In this document: positions 45,334 to 58,031 of the stretch, in pieces | Numbering within the stretch: position 1 is the stretch's first letter | Layout: each line of letters begins with the position of its first letter | DNA from: an uncultured Alphaproteobacteria bacterium | GTDB lineage: Bacteria > Pseudomonadota > Alphaproteobacteria > Micavibrionales > Micavibrionaceae | Direction of reading: 5' to 3' | DNA: 64,000 nucleotides | NCBI GenBank assembly: GCA_900696495.1 | Contig: CAADGI010000008.1 | Coordinates: 124,001-188,000 of the forward strand | Notes under the pieces: generated by a model | Seen by the model: the letters and a program-made list of their open reading frames with translations, nothing else | Database searches by the model: none | Told to the model about the DNA's origin: nothing | Position numbers and translations under genes: made by a program

Positions 45334-46110
45334 TCAACCGCGCAATTTTGTTAGGGCCGCGCCGATATCGTCCTGGCGCATGAGGCTTTCGCCGACAAGG
45401 AACGCGCCGAATCCGGCGGCCTGCAGGGCGCGGATATTTTCGGGAGTCGAGATGCCGCTTTCGGCGACTTTCAAGACGCCTTCGGGAATCATTTTCGAGA
45501 GCGCGTGCGAGGTCTGGAGATCGACTTCGAGCGTTTTGAGATTGCGGTTGTTGATGCCGATCATGGCGGGCGCGAGTTCGAGCGCGGCGCGGAGTTCGGG
45601 TTCGTCATGCACCTCGACGAGGACATCCATGCCGAGGTCATGCGCGATGCCGTTCATGCGCAGCGCGTCGTCGTGATTCAGCGCGGCCATGATGAGAAGG
45701 ATGCAGTCGGCGCCGAGGGCGCGGGATTCGTAAATCTGGTAAGGGTCGATCATGAAATCCTTGCGCAGCACGGGAAGCGCGCAGGATTTTTTGACTTCGG
45801 CGATGTATTCATCGCGGCCCTGGAAATATGGTTCGTCGGTGAGGATGGAGAGGCAGGCGGCACCGTTCGATTCATAGGCGGCGGCGATTTTAACGGGATC
45901 GAAATCGGCGCGGATAACACCGACGCTCGGCGAGGTTTTTTTAATTTCGGCGATGATGACGGGCGCGGATGATTTTTTGAGGGCGTTGATGAAGCCGCGC
46001 GGTTTTTCGGCGGCCTTGATCATTTCCTCGAGCAGGACCTGCGGTACTTCCTTGCGCTTCGCGGCGACGTGCGCGGCTTTTTTCAGACAGATTTCAGCAA
46101 GGATGCTCAT
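45334..46110 (-). CDS. trpC: Indole-3-glycerol phosphate synthase
   Basis: Ring closure step of tryptophan synthesis, a (beta/alpha)8 barrel. The 258 residues hold VIIAEIKKTSPSVGVI (about residues 50-65), VLRKDFMIDPYQIYESRALGAD (phosphate and substrate site) and INNRNLKTLEVD, and VAESGISTPENI. It overlaps trpD by 4 bases. In related genomes moaC and moeA often lie between trpC and lexA; here they are missing and the gap is 91 bases. Confidence 0.95.
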   Translation of the reverse strand: MSILAEICLKKAAHVAAKRKEVPQVLLEEMIKAAEKPRGFINALKKSSAPVIIAEIKKTSPSVGVIRADFDPVKIAAAYESNGAACLSILTDEPYFQGRDEYIAEVKKSCALPVLRKDFMIDPYQIYESRALGADCILLIMAALNHDDALRMNGIAHDLGMDVLVEVHDEPELRAALELAPAMIGINNRNLKTLEVDLQTSHALSKMIPEGVLKVAESGISTPENIRALQAAGFGAFLVGESLMRQDDIGAALTKLRG

Positions 46111-47123
46111 GCTTCACCGAACTGGAGTGAGAATTTGATGTAGTCGTGCAGGGTTTTTTGTGCGTGGCCGGCGTCGATCGCGGCCGCGGCCTTCTCAGCG
46201 CCTTCGTGCAGGGTTTGGGCGCTGCCGTGGATGCAGAGCACGGCGGCGGCATTGGCGACGACGATGTCGCGGTAAGCGGATTTTTCGCCGTTCAGAAGTT
46301 GGCGCAGGGCCTTGGCGTTGACAGCGGCGTCGCCGCCTTTCAGGGCTTCGGGTTTTGACGGGATCAGGCCGAATTCGTCGACATTGATTTCGCGTTCGGT
46401 GATTTTTCCATCCTCGAGCATGGCGGCGAAGGTCGGTCCGGTGGTGGTGATTTCGTCGAGGCCGTCGGAGCCGTGTACGACCCAGGCACGTTCGCTGCCG
46501 AGATTTTTGAGCGCCTCGGCCATGGGCCTGACCCATTTTCTGTCGTAAACGCCGACGAGCTGGAATTTCGTGTCGGCGGGATTTGAAAGCGGGCCGAGCA
46601 GGTTGAAAATGGTTTTGACGCCGAGCTTTTTGCGGATCGGCGCGACATGTCTCATGGCCTGGTGGTGATTGGGCGCCATGAGGAATACGAAACGGATATC
46701 TTCGAGCGCGAGTTCGAGCGCGTCGGCGGGCATGGTTAAATTGACGCCCAGATTTTCAAGCACATCGGCGGCGCCGGATTTGGAGCTGGCGGCGCGGTTG
46801 CCGTGCTTGGCGACCGGAACATCGCAGGCGGCGGCGACCAGCGCGACGGCGGTCGATATATTATAGGTGCCGGTGCCATCGCCGCCGGTGCCGCAGCAAT
46901 CGACGGTGCCGGGCGGGGCCTTGATGGTTCTGGCTTTCGAACGCAAGACCTTGGCGGCGCCGGTGATTTCTTCCGCCGTTTCGCCGCGCTCGGCAAGGCC
47001 GGTGAGGAAGGCGGCGATTTCAACTTCTGTGGCATGGCCGTCCATAATTTTTGTCATGGCCTCGAGCATCTGGTTTTCGCCGAGGGTTTCACCCGATTGC
47101 AAGATGCGGAGGAATTCTCTCAT
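46107..47123 (-). CDS. trpD: Anthranilate phosphoribosyltransferase
   Basis: Transfers phosphoribose from PRPP to anthranilate. The start at 47123 gives 338 residues with the family N-terminus (REFLRILQSGETL), the PRPP loop CCGTGGDGTGTYNIST (about residues 78-93), KHGNRAASSKSGAADVLE and FLMAPNHHQAMRHV. The frame is open much further upstream but that part overlaps trpG in another frame and is not coding. Start and stop overlaps of 4 bases link trpG, trpD and trpC. Confidence 0.95.
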   Translation of the reverse strand: MREFLRILQSGETLGENQMLEAMTKIMDGHATEVEIAAFLTGLAERGETAEEITGAAKVLRSKARTIKAPPGTVDCCGTGGDGTGTYNISTAVALVAAACDVPVAKHGNRAASSKSGAADVLENLGVNLTMPADALELALEDIRFVFLMAPNHHQAMRHVAPIRKKLGVKTIFNLLGPLSNPADTKFQLVGVYDRKWVRPMAEALKNLGSERAWVVHGSDGLDEITTTGPTFAAMLEDGKITEREINVDEFGLIPSKPEALKGGDAAVNAKALRQLLNGEKSAYRDIVVANAAAVLCIHGSAQTLHEGAEKAAAAIDAGHAQKTLHDYIKFSLQFGEA

Positions 47124-47692
47124 GACGCCAGAAGATCGGTGAAATTTTTGAGCATGGCGTGGCCGTTCGAGGTGGCGATACTTTCGGGATGGAACTGGAC
47201 GCCGTGGATGGGTTTGGTTTCGTGCTTCACGCCCATGATGATGCCGTCGGAGGTCTGGGCGGTGACTTCGAGTTCGGACGGGCAGGTGTCGCGTTCGATA
47301 ATTAATGAGTGATAGCGCGTGACTTCGAGCGGCGAGGGCAGGCCCTTGAAGACGCTGCGGCCGATATGGATGATGTCGGAGGTTTTGCCGTGCATGGGGT
47401 TGGTCTTGACGATGCGGCCACCGAAGGCCTGGCCGATGCATTGATGGCCCAAACAGACGCCGAGCAGCGGGATATTTTCACGGGCGGCGGCCGTCACCAT
47501 TTCGAGGCAGATGCCGGCATGGTCGGGGTCGCTCGGGCCCGGGGAAATGACGACGCCTTGCGGCTTCATGGCGACGATGTCCTCAACCGAAATTTTGTCA
47601 TTGCGGCGGACGTCGGTTTCCAGCCCGAGGTCGCCGAAATACTGGACCAGGTTGTAGGTGAAGCTGTCGTAATTATCTATCAGCACGAGCAT
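47120..47692 (-). CDS. trpG: Anthranilate synthase component II (glutamine amidotransferase)
   Basis: Supplies ammonia to TrpE. From the ATG at 47692 the protein has 190 residues: LVLIDNYDSFTYNLVQY at the start, the oxyanion motif SPGPSDPDHAG, the nucleophile Cys in LLGVCLGHQCIGQAFGG (about residue 78) and the His-Glu pair in GVQFHPESI. An in-frame ATG 36 bases further upstream would add MPFYRPMPHKQA. Unlike the usual order it is not next to trpE: a plus-strand gene lies between. Confidence 0.94.
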   Translation of the reverse strand: MLVLIDNYDSFTYNLVQYFGDLGLETDVRRNDKISVEDIVAMKPQGVVISPGPSDPDHAGICLEMVTAAARENIPLLGVCLGHQCIGQAFGGRIVKTNPMHGKTSDIIHIGRSVFKGLPSPLEVTRYHSLIIERDTCPSELEVTAQTSDGIIMGVKHETKPIHGVQFHPESIATSNGHAMLKNFTDLLAS

Positions 47693-47784
47693 CGCCTGTT
47701 TATGAGGCATCGGACGGTAAAAAGGCAAGGGAGAAACAAAGGCAGCCCATTTACCCTGATTTCACAGCGTTATATGTTAGGCCG

Positions 47785-48972
47785 ATGAAACGGTTTCTCA
47801 ATTTCCGCAGTGGCCTGATTTTCATACTGGGGCTGGCGGTTATCCTCGTGATTGCCGACCTGGCGATGCTTTACAGCTCGCCCCGGCTGCGGAAGGACAT
47901 GGATGAGCTGAAGGTGGTGGACAGCGCCATTTTCGTCCATAGCGAGATCGCCGATTTTGAATCCGCCGCGCCGCCTATGGATAAGAGAACGCCGTGGATG
48001 GATCTGCAGGTGCCGGAACCTGCGCCGGAGAAATATACGGTCGAGCAGGGGGTATTGCTGCCGGAGCCGGTGCTGACGCCGGAACCGCCAGCGTCAATGC
48101 CGGAACCTGTGCAGGAGCCCGAGCCGGCGCCGGTTGTTGAAGCACCAAAACCTGCGCCCGAACCGGAGCCGATTATCCGGCATGAGGGCGAGCCCGCGAA
48201 GATTGTAATTATAATCGACGATATGGGCATGGACCGGAAGCGCTCGCAGCGGACGGTTGAGCTGTCCGGGCCGCTGACGCTGGCGTTTTTGCCTTATGCG
48301 CCGAAGCTGGAAGACATTACACAGGAGGCGATGGCGAAGGGGCATGAGTTGATCATTCACATGCCCATGGAGCCGATGGATTCAGGCCTGAACCCGGGAT
48401 CGATCGCGTTGCGCGCAGGCATGACGGATGCCGACATAGACGCGATGCTGGAAAAGGCGTTTGCGTCTTTCAGCGGATATAAGGGTCTGAACAACCATAT
48501 GGGCAGCCGCCTGACGAAAGACGAGAAGGCGATGCGGCGCGTTATGGCGAAACTGAAAGAGCGCGGATTGTTTTTTGTGGATTCAAAAACGATCGGGTCG
48601 TCGGTAGCCTCGCGGATGGCGGCGGAAGCGGGAATGAAGTATGGCGACCGGGATGTTTTTCTCGACCACCAGGACACGCCGGAATTCGTGCATGCGGCGC
48701 TGCGCCAGACGGAAAAGATCGCGAGCAAGAAAGGTTTCGCGATTGCGATCGGGCACCCGAAGGATTCAACGATCAATGCATTGAAAGAATGGTTGCCGGG
48801 TTTGAAGGCGCGGGGGTTTGAACTGGTGCCGGTGAGCGCGGTGGTACATAAGGCCAAGACGCAAGCAGCGCCGGTTTCTATTCCCGTGACAGCGCCCGCC
48901 GCGGTTACTTCGAGCCCGCCCGCCGGGGTCTATTTTGGGCCTGTTCTACCGCAAGCTCAGCCGCCCGGATGA
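47785..48972 (+). CDS. Divergent polysaccharide deacetylase family protein (YibQ-like)
   Basis: 395 residues: a membrane anchor at about 10-30 (SGLIFILGLAVILVIADLA), a Pro/Glu-rich linker (about 75-135), then a divergent polysaccharide deacetylase domain (about 138-370) with VIIIDDMGMDRKRS, ELIIHMPMEP, GLNNHMGSRLT and AIAIGHPKDST. Family members are periplasmic and of uncertain substrate. The gene is on the plus strand between trpG and trpE, both minus, and its 3' end overlaps the end of trpE by 68 bases. It starts 93 bases from the divergent trpG. Confidence 0.88.
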   Translation: MKRFLNFRSGLIFILGLAVILVIADLAMLYSSPRLRKDMDELKVVDSAIFVHSEIADFESAAPPMDKRTPWMDLQVPEPAPEKYTVEQGVLLPEPVLTPEPPASMPEPVQEPEPAPVVEAPKPAPEPEPIIRHEGEPAKIVIIIDDMGMDRKRSQRTVELSGPLTLAFLPYAPKLEDITQEAMAKGHELIIHMPMEPMDSGLNPGSIALRAGMTDADIDAMLEKAFASFSGYKGLNNHMGSRLTKDEKAMRRVMAKLKERGLFFVDSKTIGSSVASRMAAEAGMKYGDRDVFLDHQDTPEFVHAALRQTEKIASKKGFAIAIGHPKDSTINALKEWLPGLKARGFELVPVSAVVHKAKTQAAPVSIPVTAPAAVTSSPPAGVYFGPVLPQAQPPG

Positions 48973-50386
48973 CGGCCTGCGCCTTGTTCACCGTTTCCTG
49001 ATGTTCGGAGTCGGGGTTGCTGTCGGCGACGATGCCGGCGCCGGCCTGCACATGGAGTTTGCCGTCTTTAACGAGCGCGGTGCGAAGCGCGATGCAGGTG
49101 TCCATTTCGCCGTTGCCGGAGAAATAGCCGACGCCGCCCGCGTAATAGCTGCGTCTTGAAGGTTCCAGTTCATCGATGATTTCCATGGCGCGGACTTTGG
49201 GCGCGCCGCTGACGGTGCCTGCGGGGAAGCCAGCGAACAGCGCGTCGACGATGTCGTAGTCTTTTTTCAGCCTGCCCTCGACGTTCGAGACGATGTGCAT
49301 GACGTGGGAATAGTTTTCGATCTTGAACTGGCTGGTGACTTTGACGGTGCCGAAGTCTGAGACCCGGCCGACATCGTTGCGGCCGAGGTCCAGCAGCATG
49401 AGGTGCTCGGAGCGCTCCTTGGGGTCGGCGAGAAGGTCTTCGGCGAGGAATTTGTCTTCTTTTTCAGTCGTGCCGCGTTTGCGGGTGCCGGCTATGGGAC
49501 GGATGGTGACAGTGTTGTCGCGCACGCGGACGAGGACTTCGGGGCTGGAGCCGACGAGGGCGAAATCCTCGAACTGCAAGTGGAACATGAAGGGAGAAGG
49601 GTTAAGGCGGCGGAGCGAACGGTAGAGTTCGAAAGGCGGCAGGTCGAAATCGGTGGTGAAGCGCTGGGACAGAACGGCCTGGAAGATTTCGCCCTGGCGG
49701 ATGTAATCGATGGCTTTTGTCACGGCGTTTTTATAACCGGCGGCGTCCATGTTGGATTTGACGGCGAGCGGCACGGACAATGACGAAGAGGCGCGGGCGG
49801 CTTCGCCGGATTTTTCGAGGTTTTCGATTTGCGCGGCGAGGCGGGCGCTGGCCTGTTTGTAAACATCGTTCGCGGTTTTCTTGCTGTTGTTCGCGTGTTC
49901 GTAAACCGGCGCGACGATGCAGATCATGTTTTTGACGTTGTCGAAGATCGCCAGAACCGTGGGGCGGGTCAGGATGCTTTCAGGGATGCCGAGATTGTCC
50001 GGGTTTTTATCGGGAATATTCTCGATCAGGCGGATCATGTCGTAGCCGAGATAGCCGAAGAGGCCGGACACGGCCATGGGCGGCAGGTCGGCGGGCGGGT
50101 CGTCGATGCGGCAATCGGCGAGGGCCTGTCTTAAAGAGGCCAGGGTTTTTTCGTGATCCTTGCCTGCGCTCCATTTCATATCCGGCGAATGACCGATGAT
50201 GGAATAGCGCCCGAGCGTCGCGCCGCCTTCGACCGATTCAAGGAGGAAGGAATAGGGCGCGCCGCCGCAGAGTTTCAGATAGGCGGAAACCGGCGTTTCG
50301 GTGTCGGCGGCCAGCCACTGGCTGACGAGCTGGGTGCGGCCTGCGTTAAAGTTTTTTTCGAACGCGCCGAAATCAGTTGGACTCAT
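48905..50386 (-). CDS. trpE: Anthranilate synthase component I
   Basis: Makes anthranilate from chorismate with ammonia from TrpG. The 493 residues have the N-terminal feedback-binding part (PVSAYLKLCGGAPYSFLLESVEGG, the region that binds tryptophan) and the chorismate-binding part with IRQGEIFQAVLSQRF, RPIAGTRKRG, DLGRNDVGRV and AGFPAGTVSGAPKVRAME. It overlaps the end of ppiD by 14 bases, so the two are probably co-transcribed. It lies away from trpG because of an inserted gene. Confidence 0.96.
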   Translation of the reverse strand: MSPTDFGAFEKNFNAGRTQLVSQWLAADTETPVSAYLKLCGGAPYSFLLESVEGGATLGRYSIIGHSPDMKWSAGKDHEKTLASLRQALADCRIDDPPADLPPMAVSGLFGYLGYDMIRLIENIPDKNPDNLGIPESILTRPTVLAIFDNVKNMICIVAPVYEHANNSKKTANDVYKQASARLAAQIENLEKSGEAARASSSLSVPLAVKSNMDAAGYKNAVTKAIDYIRQGEIFQAVLSQRFTTDFDLPPFELYRSLRRLNPSPFMFHLQFEDFALVGSSPEVLVRVRDNTVTIRPIAGTRKRGTTEKEDKFLAEDLLADPKERSEHLMLLDLGRNDVGRVSDFGTVKVTSQFKIENYSHVMHIVSNVEGRLKKDYDIVDALFAGFPAGTVSGAPKVRAMEIIDELEPSRRSYYAGGVGYFSGNGEMDTCIALRTALVKDGKLHVQAGAGIVADSNPDSEHQETVNKAQAVIRAAELAVEQAQNRPRRAGSK

Positions 50387-52295
50387 TGACCTGACCGTAG
50401 GCCTTGTCGAGCAACCGTTTATTGATGGCCGCGCCGTATTTAAGACTTTTGTTATTGCCGTAGATCGTCATGGCTTCATTCTGGGTGGCGGCGAACAGAC
50501 GGGCTTTGAATTCCATGAATTCCGCGCTGTCAGCGTTTATTTTTTCAGGCAGTTTTGCACTCGTCACCCATGCGATGGCGGTGCCGCCATCGATGTCGAG
50601 AATGAATGGTTCGCCCGGTTTGGCTTCGAACAGATTGGCCCACGAACGTTCATTGAATGGCTTGGCAGGCAGGCTGCGGCGGGTGATGCCGCCCCGCGAT
50701 TGCAGCTGCTTGTTTTTCGATTTGGCGAAATCGGCGGCGGTGGTTTTGTTCGTTTCGATATCCTTGAGGAATTCCATGGCCTGAAGCTTGTTTTCCACGC
50801 GGCGCTGGTCTTCCATCATTTGTTTTTTGATCCCGGCCTTCACGTCCTCGAAGGGCGTGTAGGTTTTGGGCTGGATCGATTCAACGTAAATGCCTGCGAA
50901 ACTGCCGTCGGGCAGTTCGGACATCGGCGAGGTTTCGCCTTGCTGGAGCGAGAAGGCGTTTTCGAGGATGAAGTTTTTGGCCTTTTCCTGATTTTTGAGC
51001 GCATCAGCGCCGTCTTTCGTGCGGCCGAACCGGTTCATCGGCGGAAGATCGACGGTTTCGATGTCGACTTCTTTTTTCACGTCGTCGAGCGTTGCGCCGC
51101 CTGCGAGCATATCCTCGACCGTTCCGGCGAGGGCGTATTGCTCGTCGATGATTTTGGTTTCGAGCAACTCTTTACGGATTTCGCCTTTGACCGATTCAAA
51201 AGATTTGGTTTGAGCGGGGGCGATGTTCCTGACGACGATGACCTGCCAGCCGATGGACGTTTTCAGCGGGCCGACGGTTTCGCCGGATTTCTGCGCGGCG
51301 ACAACGTCCTTGCTGATTTCCGCCGGGATGGATTCCTTGTCGAAGGCTCTTTCGCCGAGATAATCGGTATCGCGGCCGGTGACGGATTTAACCGCCTGTT
51401 TCAGGCCGGTGCCGGTTTTGATTTTTTCAGCGACTTTCTTGGCGTCTTCCTCTTTTTCGAAAAGAGCCTGATCGAGCGTTCTTTGTTCTTTCTCGGTATA
51501 AAGATCGATGCCGGCGTCGTAGGCGTCGCGGATTTCCGCGTCGTCGATATGAATTGAGTTTTTCAGATTGGCGGTATCGATCTTGACGAGCTTGAGTTTG
51601 CGGATTTCATCCGAGGCGTAGGCGATGTCTTTTGTCGATTCATAAAGGCTTTTCAGTTGTTCGTCGCCCGGCTCGACGACAGAGACAAGTTCACTGTCGG
51701 GGAAGGGAATGAACACGACATCGCGCGTTTCATTTTCATACGTGTAGAGATCTTTTGCCAACTGGTCTGATCCGGCGGCGAAACCGCCCTGGATGGTCCT
51801 GTTCAGCACGCCGAGGGAAATTTCCTGGCCGATGGCGCGGGTGAGTTCGCCTTCGCTCATGCCCTGGTTCATCAAAATCTGGCGGAGGACGGTTTTGGGA
51901 TCCTGGCCGGCTTGCGTCATCGGGGCAAGCAACCCGCTGATCTGTTTTGCTATGCGCCTGTCATCGACGAGGATGCCAAGGTCGGAGGCGGCGCGGGAAA
52001 GAAGGCGCGAGTTTACTTCGGAAGCCAGGAACTGGTCGACATAGCCTGCCTTGTAGGCATCCTGCGGGCCGATGCCGAGCTGGCTGAGCGAGCGGCGAAG
52101 CGAACGGTCGAAAGAAGGCAGGGATATTTTTTCGCCGCCGACCTTGGCGACATCCGAGCTGCCGACGCCGCCGCTGCGGAAAAAGCCGCCGATATCCATG
52201 AACACCATGCCGCCCACGGCCATGATCAGGAATCCGAATATTACAAACTTCATAACGCCGCCGGCCGCGCCCTGGCGCATCGCTTTCATAACCAT
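50373..52295 (-). CDS. ppiD: Peptidyl-prolyl cis-trans isomerase PpiD/SurA-type chaperone
   Basis: Membrane-anchored periplasmic folding factor. The 640 residues have a single N-terminal helix (KFVIFGFLIMAVGGMVF), a SurA-type N-terminal chaperone domain (about 45-200), a parvulin-like domain (about 260-390, AFDKESIPAEISKDVV and GPLKTSIGWQVIVV) and a C-terminal chaperone part. Placement before trpE is typical of alphaproteobacteria. It is divergent from tpiA. Confidence 0.91.
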   Translation of the reverse strand: MVMKAMRQGAAGGVMKFVIFGFLIMAVGGMVFMDIGGFFRSGGVGSSDVAKVGGEKISLPSFDRSLRRSLSQLGIGPQDAYKAGYVDQFLASEVNSRLLSRAASDLGILVDDRRIAKQISGLLAPMTQAGQDPKTVLRQILMNQGMSEGELTRAIGQEISLGVLNRTIQGGFAAGSDQLAKDLYTYENETRDVVFIPFPDSELVSVVEPGDEQLKSLYESTKDIAYASDEIRKLKLVKIDTANLKNSIHIDDAEIRDAYDAGIDLYTEKEQRTLDQALFEKEEDAKKVAEKIKTGTGLKQAVKSVTGRDTDYLGERAFDKESIPAEISKDVVAAQKSGETVGPLKTSIGWQVIVVRNIAPAQTKSFESVKGEIRKELLETKIIDEQYALAGTVEDMLAGGATLDDVKKEVDIETVDLPPMNRFGRTKDGADALKNQEKAKNFILENAFSLQQGETSPMSELPDGSFAGIYVESIQPKTYTPFEDVKAGIKKQMMEDQRRVENKLQAMEFLKDIETNKTTAADFAKSKNKQLQSRGGITRRSLPAKPFNERSWANLFEAKPGEPFILDIDGGTAIAWVTSAKLPEKINADSAEFMEFKARLFAATQNEAMTIYGNNKSLKYGAAINKRLLDKAYGQVNESN

Positions 52296-52366
52296 ACTTA
52301 AAGAGACCTTCCGATTGGATTTTTAAAGCATTTGGACTATAAAGTACTGCCAATACAGGAGCAACG

Positions 52367-53113
52367 ATGAAAAAGCTGATTGCGGGCAACTGGAAGATGA
52401 ACGGCACGCTGGCGGAGACCGCCAGGCTGGTCCAGGATATTGCCGCCGGGATTCTGGGCGATGCCACGCTCTCGGGCAAATGCGATTTCCTGATCTGCCC
52501 GCCTTTTGTTCATATCGCGGCGGCGCGGAGCGCGCTGGGTGGAACCTTGATGCTGGGGGCGCAGGATTGTTCGGCCAGCGCGGATGGGGCTTTCACAGGG
52601 GATGTGTCCGCCTCGATGCTTAAAGATGCCGGATGCCGGTATGTCATTGTCGGCCATTCCGAGCGCCGTGAATATTATGGTGAAAAGAGCGAGCTGGTCG
52701 CCCGGAAAGCCGAGAAGGCGCATGAAAGCGGCCTGACCACCATTATCTGCGTCGGCGAGAAGGAACTGGAGCGCGAGCAGGGCAAGCATGAGGATGTCGT
52801 CGCACGGCAACTCAAGGCCTCGATCCCGGCAACGGCCAATGCTCAAAATACAATTATCGCTTATGAGCCCGTCTGGGCGATCGGCACGGGTAAAACCGCG
52901 ACCCCGGCAGATGTCAAAACGATGCATGCCTTTATCCGTGAACAGTTGAAAGAACACCTTGCGGATTCTGAAAATATGCGTATTTTGTACGGCGGTTCAA
53001 TGAAGCCGGAAAACGCCAAAAACCTGCTGGCCACGCCCAATGTGGATGGCGGCCTGATTGGCGGTGCAAGCCTTGTGGCGGCGCAGTTTCTGGCTATTGC
53101 GAAAGCGGCCTAA
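52367..53113 (+). CDS. tpiA: Triosephosphate isomerase
   Basis: Interconverts dihydroxyacetone phosphate and glyceraldehyde 3-phosphate. The 248 residues have the substrate-binding AGNWKMNG, the electrophile His in VIVGHSERREYYG (about residue 95), the catalytic Glu in AYEPVWAIGTGK (about residue 168) and GGASL near the C-terminus. An AGGAG site precedes the ATG. It is divergent from ppiD and followed by secG. Confidence 0.96.
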   Translation: MKKLIAGNWKMNGTLAETARLVQDIAAGILGDATLSGKCDFLICPPFVHIAAARSALGGTLMLGAQDCSASADGAFTGDVSASMLKDAGCRYVIVGHSERREYYGEKSELVARKAEKAHESGLTTIICVGEKELEREQGKHEDVVARQLKASIPATANAQNTIIAYEPVWAIGTGKTATPADVKTMHAFIREQLKEHLADSENMRILYGGSMKPENAKNLLATPNVDGGLIGGASLVAAQFLAIAKAA

Positions 53114-53133
53114 AAAAATTATAAAGGGCGTCC

Positions 53134-55126
<1,993 letters not shown>

Positions 55127-55132
55127 GATTTT

Positions 55133-55318
55133 CTAGTTTTCGAAAGCTCTTGAGGGATCGCCGAAAATTTCGACGGGAACCTGGTCTCTTACACGAACAA
55201 TTTTATTGTCTTTTGACGTGTCATGGCTTGGGCCTATTACCTGTCTTAGGTTAATCCCTAAAAACGCGTCCTTGTTCTGTCCGTCTTCTCTGCGAAAAGC
55301 TGCTGATAGGCTAGGCAT
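55133..55318 (-). CDS. Small protein of unknown function
   Basis: A 61-residue charged product (MPSLSAAFRREDGQNK ... VPVEIFGDPSRAFEN) without signal peptide or membrane helix. A GGAG motif lies 9 bases before the ATG on the minus strand, which makes a real gene plausible. It is convergent to pyrG, with stop codons 6 bases apart. No family is recognised. The rest of the 310-base gap between pyrG and kdsA holds the kdsA control region. Confidence 0.45.
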   Translation of the reverse strand: MPSLSAAFRREDGQNKDAFLGINLRQVIGPSHDTSKDNKIVRVRDQVPVEIFGDPSRAFEN

Positions 55319-55389
55319 TGATTTTTTCTCCAGATGTTTTCTTTTATTTCAATAACTGTGGGGGCCTCGAATCAATGGCCTTTAGGAAT

Positions 55390-55407
55390 TTATCCACAGA
55401 TTATAAT
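55390..55407 (+). promoter_or_regulatory. Consensus DnaA box next to a -10 box, upstream of kdsA
   Basis: TTATCCACA (55390-55398) is a perfect DnaA-box sequence and is followed 3 bases later by TATAAT (55402-55407). The -35 region is weak (CCTTTA). The kdsA start is 39 bases after the -10. One box alone does not mark an origin. Confidence 0.4.
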
Positions 55408-55445
55408 ATGTAAATAATTGACGGCAACGGCAGGCTGTGTCACTT

Positions 55446-56288
55446 ATGGCCGCTAATATGAAGCACAAAGCCATAAAGATAGGTTCATTCGAAGTCGCCA
55501 ACGACCGGCCGTTCATGCTGATTGCCGGGCCGTGCCAGATGGAAAGCCGCGAGCATGCGTTCGATATGTGCGGACACCTGAAAGAGCTGACCGGTAAACT
55601 GAAAATCCCGTTCATTTATAAAACCTCCTACGACAAGGCGAACCGGACGTCATTGAAGGCGCAGCGCGGCATCGGCATGGAAAAGGGGCTCGAGATTTTT
55701 GCCGAGCTGAAAAAGGAGTTTTCCGTGCCGACGCTGACGGATGTTCATTCGGCGGATCAATGCGCGCCGGTGGCGAAGGTGGTTGATGTATTGCAGATCC
55801 CGGCGTTCCTATGCCGTCAGACGGATCTGCTGGTTGCGGCCGCGAAAACCGGCAAGCCGATCAATGTGAAAAAGGGGCAATTCCTCGCGCCGTGGGATAT
55901 GCAGAATGTCGCCGCGAAAATTTCCGAGAGCGGCAATGACAATGTGATGCTGTGCGAGCGCGGTGCGAGTTTCGGATATAATACTTTAGTGAGCGACATG
56001 CGCTCGATCCCGATCATGCAAAAAACCGGATACCCCGTGATTTTCGACGCAACCCATTCCGTGCAGCAGCCCGGCGGGCAGGGCACGGCTTCGGGCGGAG
56101 ACAGGACGATGGTTCCGGTTCTGGCCCGGGCGGCGGTCGCCGTCGGCGTGGCGGGCGTCTTCATGGAAACGCATGAAAACCCCGACAAAGCGCCTTCGGA
56201 CGGGCCGAATATGGTGAAACTCGCTGATTTACGAGGGGTTTTGGAGACCCTTTTAAAGCTCGACGAAATCGCCAAAAAGCTGATATAA
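55446..56288 (+). CDS. kdsA: 3-deoxy-8-phosphooctulonate synthase
   Basis: Makes Kdo-8-phosphate from arabinose 5-phosphate and PEP for the lipopolysaccharide core. The 280 residues from ATG 55446 contain [15 protein letters not shown] (about residues 24-38), [19 protein letters not shown], the metal-site region around [12 protein letters not shown] and [21 protein letters not shown]. The usual metal-type residues are compatible with a metal-dependent or independent form and were not decided. GTG 55437 and ATG 55458 are alternative starts. Confidence 0.94.
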   Translation: MAANMKHKAIKIGSFEVANDRPFMLIAGPCQMESREHAFDMCGHLKELTGKLKIPFIYKTSYDKANRTSLKAQRGIGMEKGLEIFAELKKEFSVPTLTDVHSADQCAPVAKVVDVLQIPAFLCRQTDLLVAAAKTGKPINVKKGQFLAPWDMQNVAAKISESGNDNVMLCERGASFGYNTLVSDMRSIPIMQKTGYPVIFDATHSVQQPGGQGTASGGDRTMVPVLARAAVAVGVAGVFMETHENPDKAPSDGPNMVKLADLRGVLETLLKLDEIAKKLI

Positions 56289-56317
56289 TATAAGAAGATA
56301 GGACAAGGATTGTTCTG

Positions 56318-56632
56318 ATGCCCAGTATTCTGGACGGATCGAGCGGTACAGCTCTCAGCATTCTCGATGCTGCAAGAACTTCATATAGAGGGATCGGCCT
56401 TTCACAGCGGGCCCGGGCCCTGACCAGTTCCTATCTCGATCAATCCGTTAACGGGCTGAATACCATTCTTTCGCTGAATGTCGCGGGAAATGCCTCGATT
56501 GAATCCGTGCAGATGAAGATCAAGGCGATCCGCGCCAGTGTGCCGCAGAGCCAGTTGCTGGAATCATTACGCGAAGATAATGGCAATGCCGCGGGCAGCG
56601 CGAACGGTCGTAACGTCGACACAGAAGCATAA
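56318..56632 (+). CDS. Small orphan protein between kdsA and eno
   Basis: A 104-residue product with no signal peptide. The first 60 residues look helical (SILDAARTSYRGIGLSQRA, SSYLDQSVNGLNTIL), and the C-terminus (about 88-104) is Asn/Ala-rich and likely disordered. AAGGA upstream of the ATG supports translation. It is not recognised. It lies 29 bases after kdsA on the same strand and is followed by a terminator-like hairpin before eno. Confidence 0.6.
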   Translation: MPSILDGSSGTALSILDAARTSYRGIGLSQRARALTSSYLDQSVNGLNTILSLNVAGNASIESVQMKIKAIRASVPQSQLLESLREDNGNAAGSANGRNVDTEA

Positions 56633-56660
56633 TTAATCCGATATTTCCGGCTTGAAAGAC

Positions 56661-58013
<1,353 letters not shown>

Positions 58014-58031
58014 AAATTATCGAATCAAAAG

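Noticed and set aside
55390-55398. Replication origin at the DnaA box
   Set aside because: Only one consensus box, no AT-rich unwinding region with clustered boxes, and no dnaA, gyrB or parAB nearby.
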